A stretch of DNA of 64,000 nt from Lytechinus pictus (GCF_037042905.1 NC_087254.1:8975103-9039102), one strand, 5' to 3'. Shown: positions 43,462-56,190, counted from the stretch's first letter. Numbers and translations are program-made. Notes: generated by a model from the sequence alone, not told the origin.

Positions 43462-45261
43462 CAGTGCGTCCCAAAAAAAACTATACACTTTTGAAACGGC
43501 TGCCAAATAAAAAATATAGCACTTTGGGGGAAATAACTCATAGATATGGAAAGCCAATAAAGTCAACTTTCAAGTGACACCAAAAAGTTGGAAAACTATT
43601 CATGCTTGAGCGAGCACTGCCCACTGAAACAAAGGGTATGAAAATTAGGGTGGGCCGGAATTAGCCTTCCAATTTCTTTCAGGTTTTTTGTTTGGTACTT
43701 GCAAAATTGAGGGTTATTTGGTAAATTAAAGATCAGTTGTGATCAGTTTGTTGTTTTTGAAAATTTAATGCGTTATTAAATTGAATTTATTACATTGAAA
43801 TTTAATGCATGAGTGATCGTGAATTGCAATTTTTAGTGCAGCATTTTGTCTTTATCATGTGGATCTCAACAATGTGTTTATGAAAGTCAGGAGAAGAGGG
43901 GGTAATATGACTTAGGTGGGTGAAGTACGTTGATGGGAAAAGGTCAACAGAACATTTAGCAACCCCTCCCTCCATCTCAACCCCCCCCCCCTGCTTCTCT
44001 CCTCTTCGGACACTAAGCTCGGCTAGGCTGGGCAGGAATTAGCCTTACATGTTTTTTTAGTGGTTAGTCCTTGCGAACTTGCTAAGCTAAATTAATGAGT
44101 GAGATAAGTTTTGGTTTCTTAGGCAAATTTCATGAGTTACTAAATTGAAATTTAATGCATGAGTGAACAGGAATTGTAATTTGAGTGTAGCATATTCATC
44201 TTGTGGACCTCAGAAGTGTGTTCGTGAGAATCAGAGTAATGTGATGGTACCTGTTACAAGCAAGAGGGCGAGATATGCTAAGACTTGGTTTAAAGGGCAT
44301 TCCTCTTCTTTTTGTCCGTTTACAAATTAAAAGTCATAATTATGTACCCTCCCCTCTCCACCTCCATTTCCCAGCCCCCCTCTCTGTCTCACTTCCTGGA
44401 TTGTAGCCTATTCAAAACTTAGCTGCCAAGTGACCGATGGCTGATGGTCACTTTTTTATTGAATTATTACCAAGAAATTTAATGATTATGATGATTAATG
44501 AAATAATTTATTGAAAAAAAAAACTGAATGTTTGATTGATCACATTGCACATTGAATGAGTTGATTTACTGATAAATTGTTGATGAAATGATTGAAAGGA
44601 AAAAGTTGATGCCCCAATTCAGAATTAATCATTAAATCAACATTCCGCTCTGGACTTCACGCGTACATGACAATAGCCATCAGCCTCTCAACAGGACTCG
44701 GGGGGGGGGGGGAGAGGGAGGGGGCTGAATGTTCTGTTGACCCTTATTCCATCAACCTACTTCTCCCACTTAAGTCCTATCTCATCCCCTATTATCCCGA
44801 CTCCCATCATGAACACACTGCTGAGATCCACATGATAAAGTTGAAATGCTGCCCAAAAAGAGATCCAAATGATAAAGTTGAAATGCTGCCCCAAAAGTGT
44901 AATTTGTGTTCACTCATGCATTAAAGTTCAATTTAATAATTTATAAAATTTGCATAAGCAACCAAAACTGGTCACGGTTGATCATTAATTTATCACAACG
45001 CCCTTAACTTTGCAAGTTCGAAAGGATTTGCCTCTTAAAAACTGACATAAATTGAAAGGCTAATTCCAGCCCACCCTAATTTTCATACCCTTTGTTTCAG
45101 CGGGCAGTGCTCGCTCAAGCATGAACAGTTTTCCAATTTTTTGGTGTTATTTGAAAGTTGACTTTATTGGCTTTCCATATATGTAAGTCTTTTTCCCCAA
45201 AATGTTATATTTTTTATTTGGCAGTCATTTCAAAAGTGTATAGTTTTTTTTGGGACGCACT

Positions 45262-45262
<1 letters not shown>
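43462..45262. mobile_element. 1.8-kb fold-back transposon, CAGTGCGTCCCA ends, inserted in an AGT microsatellite
   Basis: Begins CAGTGCGTCCCAAAAAAAAC and ends in its reverse complement, with TA on both sides, which fits Tc1/mariner-type insertion. The inverted similarity continues well inside: 43462-43980 pairs with about 44690-45262, so the arms are 500-570 bp. The central part (about 44015-44310) is a second direct copy of the arm's inner sequence (AATGCATGAGTGA, ATCTTGTGGACCTC). A 37-bp tandem duplication sits in the right arm at 44823-44896. No transposase frame is seen. Confidence 0.85.
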
Positions 45263-45310
<48 letters not shown>

Positions 45311-45353
45311 CAGTAGCAGTAGCAGTAGCAGTAGTAGCAGTAGCAGTAGCAGC

Positions 45354-45386
<33 letters not shown>

Positions 45387-45387
45387 C

Positions 45388-45472
<85 letters not shown>

Positions 45473-45475
45473 CTC
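45263..45475 (+). repeat. AGT/AGC microsatellite, right part
   Basis: About 210 bp of AGT with patches of AGC. It reads open in several frames, which has no coding meaning. Confidence 0.95.
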
Positions 45476-45683
45476 CATGTTCTTCCTGTATCAGCCTATA
45501 GCCCCCCTTCATGCATCCTGCTCATGATTACAAAAAAAACATGCTGAAGGGTATTTTAATTATCAAAATACGAGGGCTTGCAGAGATGTGATGTACATTT
45601 CGAACACTAATTTGCAGAATGTTTGCTTCTCAACAACTCCACAGTTTCATAAAAGAAGCGAGGATGCGTTATGAAATATACAT

Positions 45684-47852
45684 AGGCGGATTCAGGGGGG
45701 CCGAGGGGCCCGCCCCCCCCCCACTATTGGCGGAGCAAAAAAAAAGAAAAAAGGGGGGAAAAAAGAAGAAAAAAGAAAAAGAAGGGAAAAAGAAGGGGAA
45801 ACATAAGAGGAGGCATTTGCGGAAATCCCAGGGGGGACGTGTCCCCCCTACTCAAAATAGTAGGGGGGACACAATATCAAATGTCCCCCCTACTATTTCT
45901 GGTCTTTTATGATGGTAAGAAATTCATCATTCAAAATCGAAATAAAACATGTATTTTAGGAGGAGATGACCTTACTTTTGGGATGATAACCTTTTTTCTG
46001 TTTTTTTTTTTTGCTTGTCAAATTTATTTTCGTCGAAATGACCTGAAATTTGGGGTGATAACTGATAACCTTTTTTTTTTGCTTGTCAAATTTTCCAGCC
46101 CCTAATTCTCCCCCCTACCTTTTGGGAGAGATTTCCGCCCCTGAGAGGAGGAAGGCGAGTGAATAAAATAAGATGAGGGGAAGACTTAGAAAATAATTTT
46201 TAAAATCTTTCATATCACTGTACAGTATAAAATTTTCGCTCGCGCTTCGCGCTCGCATTGCATTGCCTTTTAGGTGATTTATATATCTTGCTCAATATGG
46301 AGCTTAAATACCAAATTTTGTAGTCTATATACAAAACATATTTCAGCTCGGAATTCGAACTTTCATTATTTTGTTTAATTTACAGATTGATTTTTAAAAA
46401 GTGCTCTGTAAGAATTTGTGTTTTATCTTCTGAATATTAACATTTTCTGCTCGCGCTGCGCGCTCGCAAAATTTGATTTGTCAAGTACCTATTATTTTCC
46501 TGTATTCCATAGTTTTCAAATATCCCTATACAGGTCAAATTGTCAAAACGTAATAGCTAGCGCTGCACGATCGCATTTTGATTGGTGATTTGATATGTAT
46601 ATCTTAATATTACTTATATAACAAACTTCTAAAAATCCCCATTTCATGACAGTTTATCAAAAATTTTGGCTCGCAATTTGCGCTCGCATTGATTGCTGAA
46701 AATATATTAACTCATGCATCTTATTTTATAATTACAAAAGTGCTTGAAATGTCCAGTTTTCAGGCCATAATAAATTAACAGATGTCGCGCTCTCATTAGG
46801 CTTATTAAATTAAGAAAATAAGATATTAATCTAATAAAGAAAATTGCCCCCTTTTTCAGAATGGAATATCGACAAGTTTCATCTCCCGCTTAGGAAGAGA
46901 AATATATAGGAAGATAGTAATCATTTTCATATGATGACATAATGTTCTTAGAATGTCCCTGTCCTATGTCAAAACGCAAAGTAATATTAATGAAACATAT
47001 CAGATCTTTTTTTAACTGTGATTCATATCCACCTCATAATTTTCCTACAAAGTGCTTGAAATACATAGCTTAAATTGACCTTTTTTTTCAGATTGGAATA
47101 TCAAATATTTTAAGCTCGAGCTTCGCGCTCGCTTTATTGATTTTTATGATGAACAAAAAGGTATTTAGAATGCCCAGATTCTAGGTCTAAATCTGAAACA
47201 CGCGCACGCATGTTTATTGAGATACGCAGCTTGTTCTCTATTTCAATCATTATGAACCTATATATCCAGTTTCAGATCAGAATATCAAATTTTTTCTGCT
47301 CACCCTTTGCGTTCGCATTATTAATGTAGTAAGATACCAAGTGATACCAATTTTTTTCATGATTTACAAAACATGAACAGAGTGTCCCGTTTTTAGGACA
47401 AAATAAATGAAATTTCAAAATTGTTTAGCTCGCACTTCGCGCTCACACTATTTTAATAGGGCTTATGAAATTATTACTGTTAGGACATGGGCGTTTTGCT
47501 CCCCCCCCAAAAAAAAAAAAAAAAAAAAACTTTAACGATCACGAAAAAAAGAGAAAAGGGTGAAAAATAAAATTATTTTCCAAATATTATGTTAAAATCT
47601 ATCACGAACTTGGATTTTTGTATAAAAAATGTCAAAATTTTTGCTCACTCGCTTCGCTCGCTCGTAACTTCTTATTAATTTTACATGATACGCCATTTCG
47701 AGCCCCCTCAAATTTTTTTGCTCATTACGCCACTGAGACAGCCCCTTCAAAGAAACAAACAAAAATCAACTTTGAGCTGCCGATCGGGGAAAATATGGGA
47801 GAAAAAATTTCGGGCCCCCTATTGGCGGAGACTGGATCCGCCCCTGATATAT
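45684..47852. mobile_element. Compound repeat bounded by inverted GGCGGATYCAG ends, with a GCTCGC array
   Basis: Left end GGCGGATTCAGGGGGGCC and right end GGATCCGCCCCTGATATA are inverted, each beside a CTATTGGCGGAG word. Within, about 46235-47665, a motif like GCTCGCGCTTCGCGCTCGC recurs at irregular spacing of roughly 100-230 bp (near 46235, 46449, 46670, 47112, 47300, 47429 and 47641), each in AT-rich context. The 45830-46000 part recurs at 50430-50600, and the 47600-47750 part at about 61605-61790. No open frame. Confidence 0.6.
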
Positions 47853-47862
47853 ACATGTATAT

Positions 47863-48225
47863 ATATCCCACCGCAGCACTCGCGTCCTTTGGCAAGGCCG
47901 CTATCTACATTTGCCACTCTCCAGCCAGGGGCCCGTTGCAGAAAGAGTTGCGTTTAAACGCAAGTCAAAAAATCAATCGCAAGTCAAAAATGCGCGCTGT
48001 TGATTGGTTGAAAATCAAGTTACGCATGATTTTTGGAGTTGCGATTGATTGCAACTCTTTCTGCAACGGGCCCCTGGTGTAGTTAATGGGTACCCGGTAG
48101 GAAGGAATTCCTTGAATGCTCGATGCGCCCGATCAGGGTAGCCGTGCTCAAGCCGGGGAAATGCAACGCTTAGAAACATTTGTATTAAAGCGCTACTATA
48201 AATGTTGCATATTATTATCATGATT
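47863..48225 (+). mobile_element. SINE fragment interrupted by a fold-back element
   Basis: The SINE body (GGCAAGGCCGC, CCACTCTC, then GGGTACCCGGTAGGAAGGAA) follows the copy at 38099-38365, but is split between CCAGCC and TGTAGTTAATGGG by the insert at 47936-48076. Confidence 0.7.
47936..48076. mobile_element. Fold-back element, CAGGGGCCCGTTGCAGAAAG, inside a SINE
   Basis: Ends CAGGGGCCCGTTGCAGAAAG and CTTTCTGCAACGGGCCCCTG are perfectly inverted over 20 bases, followed by further pairing (TTGCGATTGATT-like). 141 bp. Confidence 0.9.
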
Positions 48226-48599
48226 ATTGTTATTATTATATATATTGTGGAAATATAAATATATATTAGCATAATCATGATTATGCCTCTTTTTACTGTA
48301 AAAAGAATTTGGCCATTTTATAGGGCGCAGTGCATGAGAGATATAAAAGAGCACGTTGTTGTAAAGAAAATTTGATTTGTTATCACAGAACATTACTGCT
48401 GTTTATATTAGCATGACTATCTAAATAAAACCAATCTGCCGAGGGGAACTTTAGAGACATGCATCTTACGAAATAATCTTGATAAAAACCCACAAATGTG
48501 TGGCAAGCGAAGATTGACATGAGCAGAAAAATGGGAATTTTAATTGTATCTATAGGCCCCTAGTGAGAAAAATCGAACTATTGTTGTGAATCCTTCTTT

Positions 48600-49110
48600 C
48601 CGCCGTTTCAGGCGGTAAAAAAGATCGTAATTTGAATGATTATTCCAGTGAAAAATAAGGCTAATGACGAATATTTAGCACGTGTGAAACCGAACTAGAA
48701 CATGATTAGAATAACGAACGCTAATCACAGTCATGATTATACAATAGAAATCATCATTGCAATGATGATTCAAGATTTACGTGTGAAAAGGCCCTTTGTT
48801 GTCATAAAGTATTGGGACATAATGATTCGCGACAGTTTACCGGCCTTTCACACTGTGATAAAAATCGTGATCTGAATGATGATTCCAATGATAAATAAGG
48901 CTAATGACGATTTTTTTTTTAGCACGTGTGAAACCAAACTAGAATCACGAACGCTAATCACAATCATAAATTCGAATTCTACTCCGGAGGTGAATTCCAG
49001 TTAATTTTCATTCAAATTACGGTACGAATTTTCCGTGTGAAATGTCCGATGATTCTAAAGACGAATTGCAATCATCATTCAATGATGATTCAAGATTCAC
49101 GTGTAAAAAA
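48600..49110 (+). repeat. Two tandem copies of a CCTTTCACACG-type repeat
   Basis: 48606-48795 and 48841-49110 share GATTCCAGTGA-like, AATAAGGCTAATGACGA, TTAGCACGTGTGAAACC, CGAACGCTAATCACA and AATGATGATTCAAGATT in the same order. Short inverted words at the ends (GGCCTTTCACAC, GTGTGAAAAGGCC) suggest MITE origin. Confidence 0.7.
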
Positions 49111-49843
49111 CCCGTAAGACCATAAGTATTTTCGGGGGGGGGGGGCGGGGGCTTCGGGCCCAGACCCTCAAGCGCTCATCCCTCCCCTCCCTCGATCCAC
49201 GCCTGAATCGTTCACGACATACATTTTGATATCCCTAAAACATTTATTTAAAAAAACTCACTTGATGATTACAATATCGCTGTTATTCGCTGAAATTACA
49301 TTCATTAGTACCTCGCTGAGTATCTCGCTAATATGCATACAATTTATATCAATATCATCAACTCGTATAGGAAATCGAATAGAAGGTCAAAAAAGATCGA
49401 TCAATATATCAATGCTTTCACCACCGGTGAAATTTCTCCTATTTTCCACTTTTCAATACGCCATTAAAAGAAGACCTTGAGTGCGTACAATACTGCTTTA
49501 TTATAGACAGGCAAATTTTCTAGATTTAATAATTTGTAGAACAGGTACGTGTAAGTATAGGTTCAAGAATATCGTTTTGTTAATATTTGTGTTTCGTGAA
49601 GAACAGAACTTAAATGTCATTTTCATAATTGGATCCATTAATTATTCGACATATTATGATTCTCATCAAACTTGATTATTTATACACTTATTATTAATTT
49701 CATCCAGAAAGAGTCGGTTCATTTCAATTCATTTGCAAAAAAAAATCAACTTCTTGCTCAGTACCATACTGCCGTGAAACTTAGATGCGTTTATTACCGG
49801 ATGATAAAAATACCCCACTGAAAACTAAAACGTATAGGCAGCG

Positions 49844-50160
49844 GCGTACCCAGGATTTTCCAAAAGGGGGGCAAATTTGACAAGCAAAAAAAAAGTCTTC
49901 AACCACAAATAAAGGATTTCGTACCAGAAAATAAATTGACAACCAAAAAAAAAAAAGTCTTCAAGTACAAAAGAGGGGGCACACGTCGGTTTTTTTTACA
50001 TTACATTACATTACAAATTATTAATTTTGCTTCTCAAAAGGGGGAGGGAACGTCCCCTGGATCAGTTGTGTCCCGTCAGGGGGCAGGCGTACGTCCCCTG
50101 TATGAGTTGTGACTCGTCAGGGGGGCAGTCTGCCCCCCCCCCCTTAGGTACGCCAGTGCG
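49844..50160. mobile_element. Inverted-end repeat, GGCGTACCCAGGA type
   Basis: Left GCGGCGTACCCAGGATTTTC and right TTAGGTACGCCAGTGCG are inverted around the word GGCGTACC. Interior is G-rich with A-runs. No coding capacity. Confidence 0.55.
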
Positions 50161-50589
50161 TATAGGCCTATATATACACAGTAGTTTTTTTTTAGTTTCA
50201 CATGTTGATCATTACTGTCAAATGGTATTATAGGTTATTTGATCTCTTCAAAAAATCTAGTCCTTACATACCATCAGGTAGTGGTAGTAGCGCGAAATCT
50301 CCTCTCCAACCTGATTTTGCACATCATGCCCCTGCATGCCCCGCCCCCTCCACATTATCATGCATTATATAGACGTAATGGCTTTCCAGAACTCCAATCA
50401 TCAGTCTGTCCCCTCAGGCCACGGGCGGACATCCCAGGGGGGACAGGGGGACGCGCCCCCTACCAAAAATAGTAGGGGGACACAATATTAAATGTCCCCC
50501 TACTACTAATGGTCTTTTATGATGGAGAAAAATACATCATTCACAATCGAAATAATAAATACATGTATTTTTGACTAAATGACCTTACA

Positions 50590-50870
50590 TTTTGGGTGAA
50601 AACTCAGGCACGCGAGAACCAAGACCATTCCACATCCAGTTTAAAATAGACACTCGTTTTGCATCGACTCGGATGTGTGTATTAAATTGATAAGAAGCTC
50701 TCCATCCTTGACTCTTTTCAAATCAAAATTAAAAACATATCTCTTTAGATAAGAAAATATACTGTGTAGACATAAGTAAAACGAGCTCTGAACAAGCGCA
50801 GCTGAATATATCTATATAAAAGTTGCGCTATACAAATTAATTAATGTTTATCAAAGAATATACAGTATAA
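50590..50870 (+). mobile_element. 3' end of a non-LTR retrotransposon
   Basis: The frame around 50697-50744 reads LSILDSFQIKIKNISL then stop, which resembles the FKSRLKTHLF-type C-terminus common to many animal LINE ORF2 proteins. A short 3' UTR with GCGCTATACAAATTAA follows, as at the tail of related LINEs. Only the last few codons remain. Confidence 0.5.
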
Positions 50871-51197
50871 TGTAACAATTCATAAATTATTATACAGATT
50901 AAACCTAGATGACCATGGTTTAAAGTGTGGCACATGTTTGGGGATGTATAGTTATCACCATGTAACGGTATCAGAATAATGCTGGAAATTATTTTGAGAA
51001 AATATATATAAATGTTTCCCGAAGAATTTACACTATCACAAGAAAAGTTTCAAAGCGATACATTTTTCATTTTTTTCCAAACAAAAATGTCCGTAAATTT
51101 GTTTCATCATCCCGGGTGATACAAGATACCATAATGAAGTCCTAAATGCGTAATTACGTTCGAATAAAACTATATGCTTGCAATTTTCTTATTAATA

Positions 51198-51602
51198 TTA
51201 CTTTTTACACCTACAAGAAACCATCTGCCGTAACGAAGTCCTAAATGCATCGTTGATCACTGAATAGACGAACACGTTGACGATGTGGTTGGTGAGACGG
51301 AGAGAGTTGAGGATGTCGAAGGTCGTATCAAGAACTCGACTTCGATCGAGTGTCATAAGGACATTCTTCGGGAGGACACTGTAGACGATCTGGGGCATCC
51401 ATGTAACGAAGAAATAGACAGTGATGACGAGCAACATCCGCGTTGTCTTCCGACCCATGTCCGACTCCTTCGACTTCGAAACGCATGGACGATTCGGACG
51501 TTGACGACGGCGACAAAGGCGGTTGATGAAAGAAGATGAATCGGCATTTTCGGGTGTAAGAATGGTTGCTTGAGTGCTGTCATCAGGTTCAGGGTTGTTT
51601 CT
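51198..51602 (-). CDS. Rhodopsin-class GPCR, exon 2 (TM6, TM7, C-tail)
   Basis: The exon starts after an acceptor (CTCATTAACAG, 51603-51604) and runs 134 codons to a stop at 51198. It begins in phase 0, matching exon 1. It codes for the second half of the third intracellular loop, then TM6 (about residues 362-385 of the joined protein, FFVTWMPQ with W377 and P379) and TM7 (about 402-424). The NPxxY motif is NVFVY at 418-422, so the proline is replaced by valine. The tail is very short and ends in CRCKK, with two cysteines that could be palmitoylated. Confidence 0.85.
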   Translation of the reverse strand, partial: RNNPEPDDSTQATILTPENADSSSFINRLCRRRQRPNRPCVSKSKESDMGRKTTRMLLVITVYFFVTWMPQIVYSVLPKNVLMTLDRSRVLDTTFDILNSLRLTNHIVNVFVYSVINDAFRTSLRQMVSCRCKK

Positions 51603-52251
51603 CTGTTAATGAGACATCCAGGGTTGGGAAGATAAAATCATTACTGCATTGAAAATGTGTAGGTTGGTTCGACAAGGTTCTTTACTACCGCCATTCTTAT
51701 TCTACTAAGTTCGACGTTCTCCAAAAATACATTGATTAATTCATTGATTATTGATTAGAATAACTGACAAGACAGAATGAGTGCTTGTAAGCAAGCGAGC
51801 AGCCTTTCTTTACAGCTGGAAGGGGAAATCAAAGTTCTGACGATGACATCCAATCAAAATGTAAACTTGATAATCAATTTGCTTTATTCCCTTCTCTGGC
51901 AATGCTTATGCTTTTTCAACAGTGTTCAATTGAGCATTGGAGCGGAGCATCGGTGACGAAACCACGTATCTCTCAGCTGTCGCCTCCAAAGTTCGACAAT
52001 CTTCGAAAATAAAGTTGAGAAATTTATCTTTTCAATCAATACATGAAATATTATCATCAGTGTGAATATTACATAATCTTATCCACAGAAACTTGTTAGA
52101 TAGATCCCTTAGAAATTTTGAATTAGATTTTAAATTTGAAAACACTTCGAATTTTAACCTGAATTTTAAAAAAATATATTAAAACCACAACTGCAACATT
52201 TTGCAGGTTGTCGGTTACCAAAAAATAAAAAATAAACTTGAGTTGTTTTAC

Positions 52252-53178
52252 CTTTGATGGTGGAGATCTGGTACTCGACAGCGTCAGCGATTGAAAAGAT
52301 TGATTAGAAGAGTTGGTTAGGTTGTCATAGTGATGGTCGTTTGGTTTTATTGATGCGATATCAGTTGATATATTCTCGACAATGGGGCTCTTACTGTTTA
52401 TCTTGACGCTGGAGTTTGAAGTATCAGTGGATATGCTCTTCGCTTCTTTGCAATTGATTGGTTGAATGGTAGCGATGGGTACCTCGTTGCCAACAAGTAT
52501 ATTGTGAATCTTTACTCTCTTCTGGAGGAAAGCGTAGATGATCACATACATGATCGAACTCGTCATCAATGACAGCGCGAATAGGAGCACGAATATGATC
52601 GACATTATCAACGTCGCCGTATACGAGATCGTCTGGATACATTTATCATCTCCAGCTCCTGAGCGAACAACCTCGAATACCGTCCCGGGTATGTTGATGC
52701 CGATGCCGAGGCAGACGACGATCACCGACGTCAAGACCGACGACCGCTTCGTAAGGCGACGCCGCAGAGGGCGGCACACCGCCAGGTACCGGTCGACGCT
52801 GATGACCGTTGTGAAGAACAACGACGTGAAGGCGCTCGATGTTTCGGCAAGGTAGGCGAAGCGGCAAAGGCCAGTCGTCACCAACGAGTAAAAACTACAG
52901 CGGACGATGAAAGCGGGGGTGAAAGCGCAAGCGAGGATGTCGACGATGCCCTGACCGATGATCAACACGTCCGTGCTCGTCTTCCGTTTCTTCCTACCGT
53001 ATATTGCCAGAATAATGGCATTGCCCGGTATCCCGATCACGATGACAAGAACGTAATAAGTCATCAGAATAGCGATACTATCGTTGATGCCGTCGCCGTC
53101 TTCCGGTCTGTTCGAATCACTAAGATTATCATTAGAAAATGTACCGTCCATCGGAGGATACATATTATGTCGTCGCAT
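52252..53178 (-). CDS. Rhodopsin-class GPCR, exon 1 (N-terminus to TM5)
   Basis: A seven-helix receptor of the plasma membrane, 443 residues when both exons are joined. The start is ATG at 53178, two codons after an in-frame TGA at 53184-53182. The N-terminus is short with NLS and NDS glycosylation sites (residues 18, 32). TM1 is about 35-59 with N53, TM2 about 70-92 with D80, TM3 about 105-137 with C105 and the DRY motif at 129-131, TM4 about 147-170, TM5 about 184-216. C180 in the second outer loop can pair with C105. The third inner loop is long, about 140 residues and Ser/Thr-rich, and the only intron in the coding region falls in it (donor GTAAAA at 52251). The ligand cannot be told from sequence. 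TM4 lacks the usual tryptophan. Confidence 0.9.
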
Positions 53179-56087
53179 TTGTCACTGATATGAAATAAGT
53201 ATATCACAGCATGATATAAAACTTTGTTCTAAAGCAGCAGAACATACAGCAAGATCTCCGTCAAAGATGAAGCTCGATCATATTACATAAAAATAAATAA
53301 ATCAAGAGTCGCGCTCTATAATGAACAGCAGCTTTGCAGCATCTAAATCCACGCCTTCATCTGCTGTCCGTGTCGACGATAGGTAAATTCATATCAAAAA
53401 CTAACTGCCGTTATGTCACATCCTGTGGAGAATCAACAATCGACAGCTCAAAATCGAAATTATGAAGACCTTTCAAATAATCCACAGAGACTGATGGGGA
53501 GTATAGATGAAAAGTGAAAGAGATATCATTCTTCTGAGTCAACAAGTTCATATCTAAGGCAGTTTTCGCGTCACTTCGTTGGGATGGCTAATGGTCGATT
53601 TTCCTTCAACGTCGGTGAACTCGTCAAGCTATATAGTCTTGGTTCTCTTTATTAAAGATGCTTCTTAGTGATCACAGCAGATCGAAATCGCGCGAAATTA
53701 ACTATTGCTGACGGTAGTCATTTGACTTGTCCGCCCTCGCATCGTGACATCTTGAATGAAAAAAAATTAATCCATTAGGAATACCCGGGTCTCCTTCAGA
53801 GCATAAATAGCTTTTCGGTTCTGTAATAAAGCCTTCAGCATCACTCGGTGATGGTGGTTTTCGAAAGGAGTTTTTAACTTATCTCATGCTTTTGTCACAC
53901 CTACGAAAATGACTCCAAACCGATTGACGATATGCCATTAGAAAGACCGTAATAGCGTTGATCGGTCTTGTATCGGTTTCGTTGGTGTGAATGTGGCATT
54001 AGGTATATATACGCTCCAGTGGATCACCTTGAGACCATTTTACTTTGCTATATATTATAATAGGGTATATAGCTTGGGACCAGCCACCGTCTTTTTAGGG
54101 GCGATTCGTTTCATTTCGGCCGGGGGGGGGGGGGGTGGGTCACATTATGATGGCACGGTGGGATATGTAGAGTAGAGATGACGTGTGTGGGAGGGGTAGT
54201 AAGTCTTGCCCAATGGGCAGCCCCTCCTCTCTCTCTCTCTCTTCTTTCCTGTACCTGTCCATTCGATCATCTCTCCCTTCCCCTTCTGTGGGTGTGTGTG
54301 AGGGTGTGTGTATGCCAGTCCCTGTACCCCTCTCTCTCCCTATCATTCTCTCTGAATAACACGCACCCAACCACCCACCCAACCACTCTCACTCTCTCTC
54401 TCTATCTTTCTTTCTTTCTTATCATCCCGTCTATCCAAACCCCCCCCCCTTCTATTCCCCAGTGCTATATAAATGTATCATTTTTTAATTCTTTCATTTT
54501 GGAAAGCGGCAGACAAACCCCAATACCTATACTTACCCTTAATATACCCTTATAAATTGCAGATTTGTCAGATTCGGGACCGTCGATATTTTAGATGTAA
54601 GATAAATAATTCCACAGATTAAATAATTTGACCTTCTTTACCTCAGAATAATTTAAGCTCCCATTCCATTGTCCCAATTATTTGATTAATAGACTGTCCA
54701 TACAAAAATTATCTAATGGGTTTTTACAGAGTGCCGATTCCGGCACTATATACCATCACTATACATTAATTAGTCTTCGTCTACTACAGTCGATCCTAAA
54801 TTATGATGGTATACTAACCCACTCAAGGGTGGCGAGAGGGGCACAGAAAAATGTTCCGTATGGCTCGGAAAAATTGTTCACTACCAAGCACCCCCTTCAA
54901 ATAATAGTAAAAACAAGAATAAGAATTAAATGGTTATTCATAAAAAAACGGCCATGAAATGGGGCTTCTCTTTTCTATTTTTTCCCCTTTTTTCTCCCCG
55001 GCCACACCCTCCCCCTTTTCTCTTTTGACGGTTAGAGGACCCGCCAATAAAAAAAATGGAGGATGCATAACTGCAATGAATGGTGATAATTGTTTTTGAT
55101 AATCGTTCTTTTTTTTTCTCCAATATTGTAACAACTTTACTTTACTTCAGGGCCAATACACTACTGTCTATTTTCGGTGTTTGTGAATTTTATGTTTTAA
55201 TCTAAAACATGTACTTTTTTGTAAATTCTCTTATACAATATCAATATGATATTAATATAATATATCAATATGATATTATCCTGGTTATCTGTCTTTTCCT
55301 CATAATGAAGTTGTATCATTTTATTCTGCATCTTAGGATTATAAGACCCTATACAAATTCCAGTCGAGGTGGCTCAAACGGACTGCAAAATGTATTTAAA
55401 AAAAAAACCCCAAAACAACAACAACAAAACAAACGGTATTATACGCAGAAAAAAAGAAGTAGAGCTTTTGTCTCGATGAAGGACATCATCGGCTGACTCA
55501 TTTGCATGTGCATATCACTGTTTTGTAAAAAATAAGCAAAACTTTAAAATGTCATAACTTTCTTATATTACATCCGATTATGATGAAATTTTCGGCGTTA
55601 TGCTAGTTTCATTTTCTCTATTTATCCAAATCAACATTTTTCTCCGGTGGACTTGACCTTTAAAGGGGGAGCGAACTGACCAATGCTGTGTGTGGTTTCT
55701 CATTAACTGTGTATGATAGGTAGCTATAGTCCTAGACCCCTTGAGAAAACAATAATACAGAGAGTCCATCAGCCTATAATTTTACTTGTAAAGAGAAACT
55801 AACATGTTTTTGAGACGATAAATACCTGTTTCGCTTCTCTCTTGCCAACATGCGTACTTATTATTGTATGAATGTGACGAGTAGTGGAAATTAGTGTGAT
55901 ATCATTCAAGTGGGCCTGTATCTCTAGACTACAGAGCTCAGAATGTCGCATTATGGGTTAGATACATGGCCAGATTTGAGTGGTTGAGGACTTGCGGTGG
56001 TACTACTAAAGCTGCTGGTTCGTATTTGCTTTAATAGATATTAGATAGACACAAAATGATGTGCATATATCATCCCCGACTTTTAAT
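53179..56087. other. Intergenic stretch with MITE 3' fragment and simple repeats
   Basis: The first few hundred bases should carry the GPCR 5' UTR and promoter. A CT-rich stretch lies at 54220-54430 and a G-run at 54122-54135. The fragment 55470-55663 is the 3' end of the AAGTCCACC MITE family, ending CGGTGGACTTGACCT plus TTAA. No gene is seen. Confidence 0.45.
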
Positions 56088-56091
56088 TATC

Positions 56092-56190
<99 letters not shown>

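Noticed and set aside
45225-45512. Long open frames of Thr, Leu, Ala or Val repeats on both strands
   Set aside because: They are translations of the AGT/AGC microsatellite and have no coding meaning.
46190-47470. CRISPR-like array of spaced repeats
   Set aside because: The motif is diverged, spacing is irregular and the genome is eukaryotic; a degenerate repeat within a mobile element is the simpler view.
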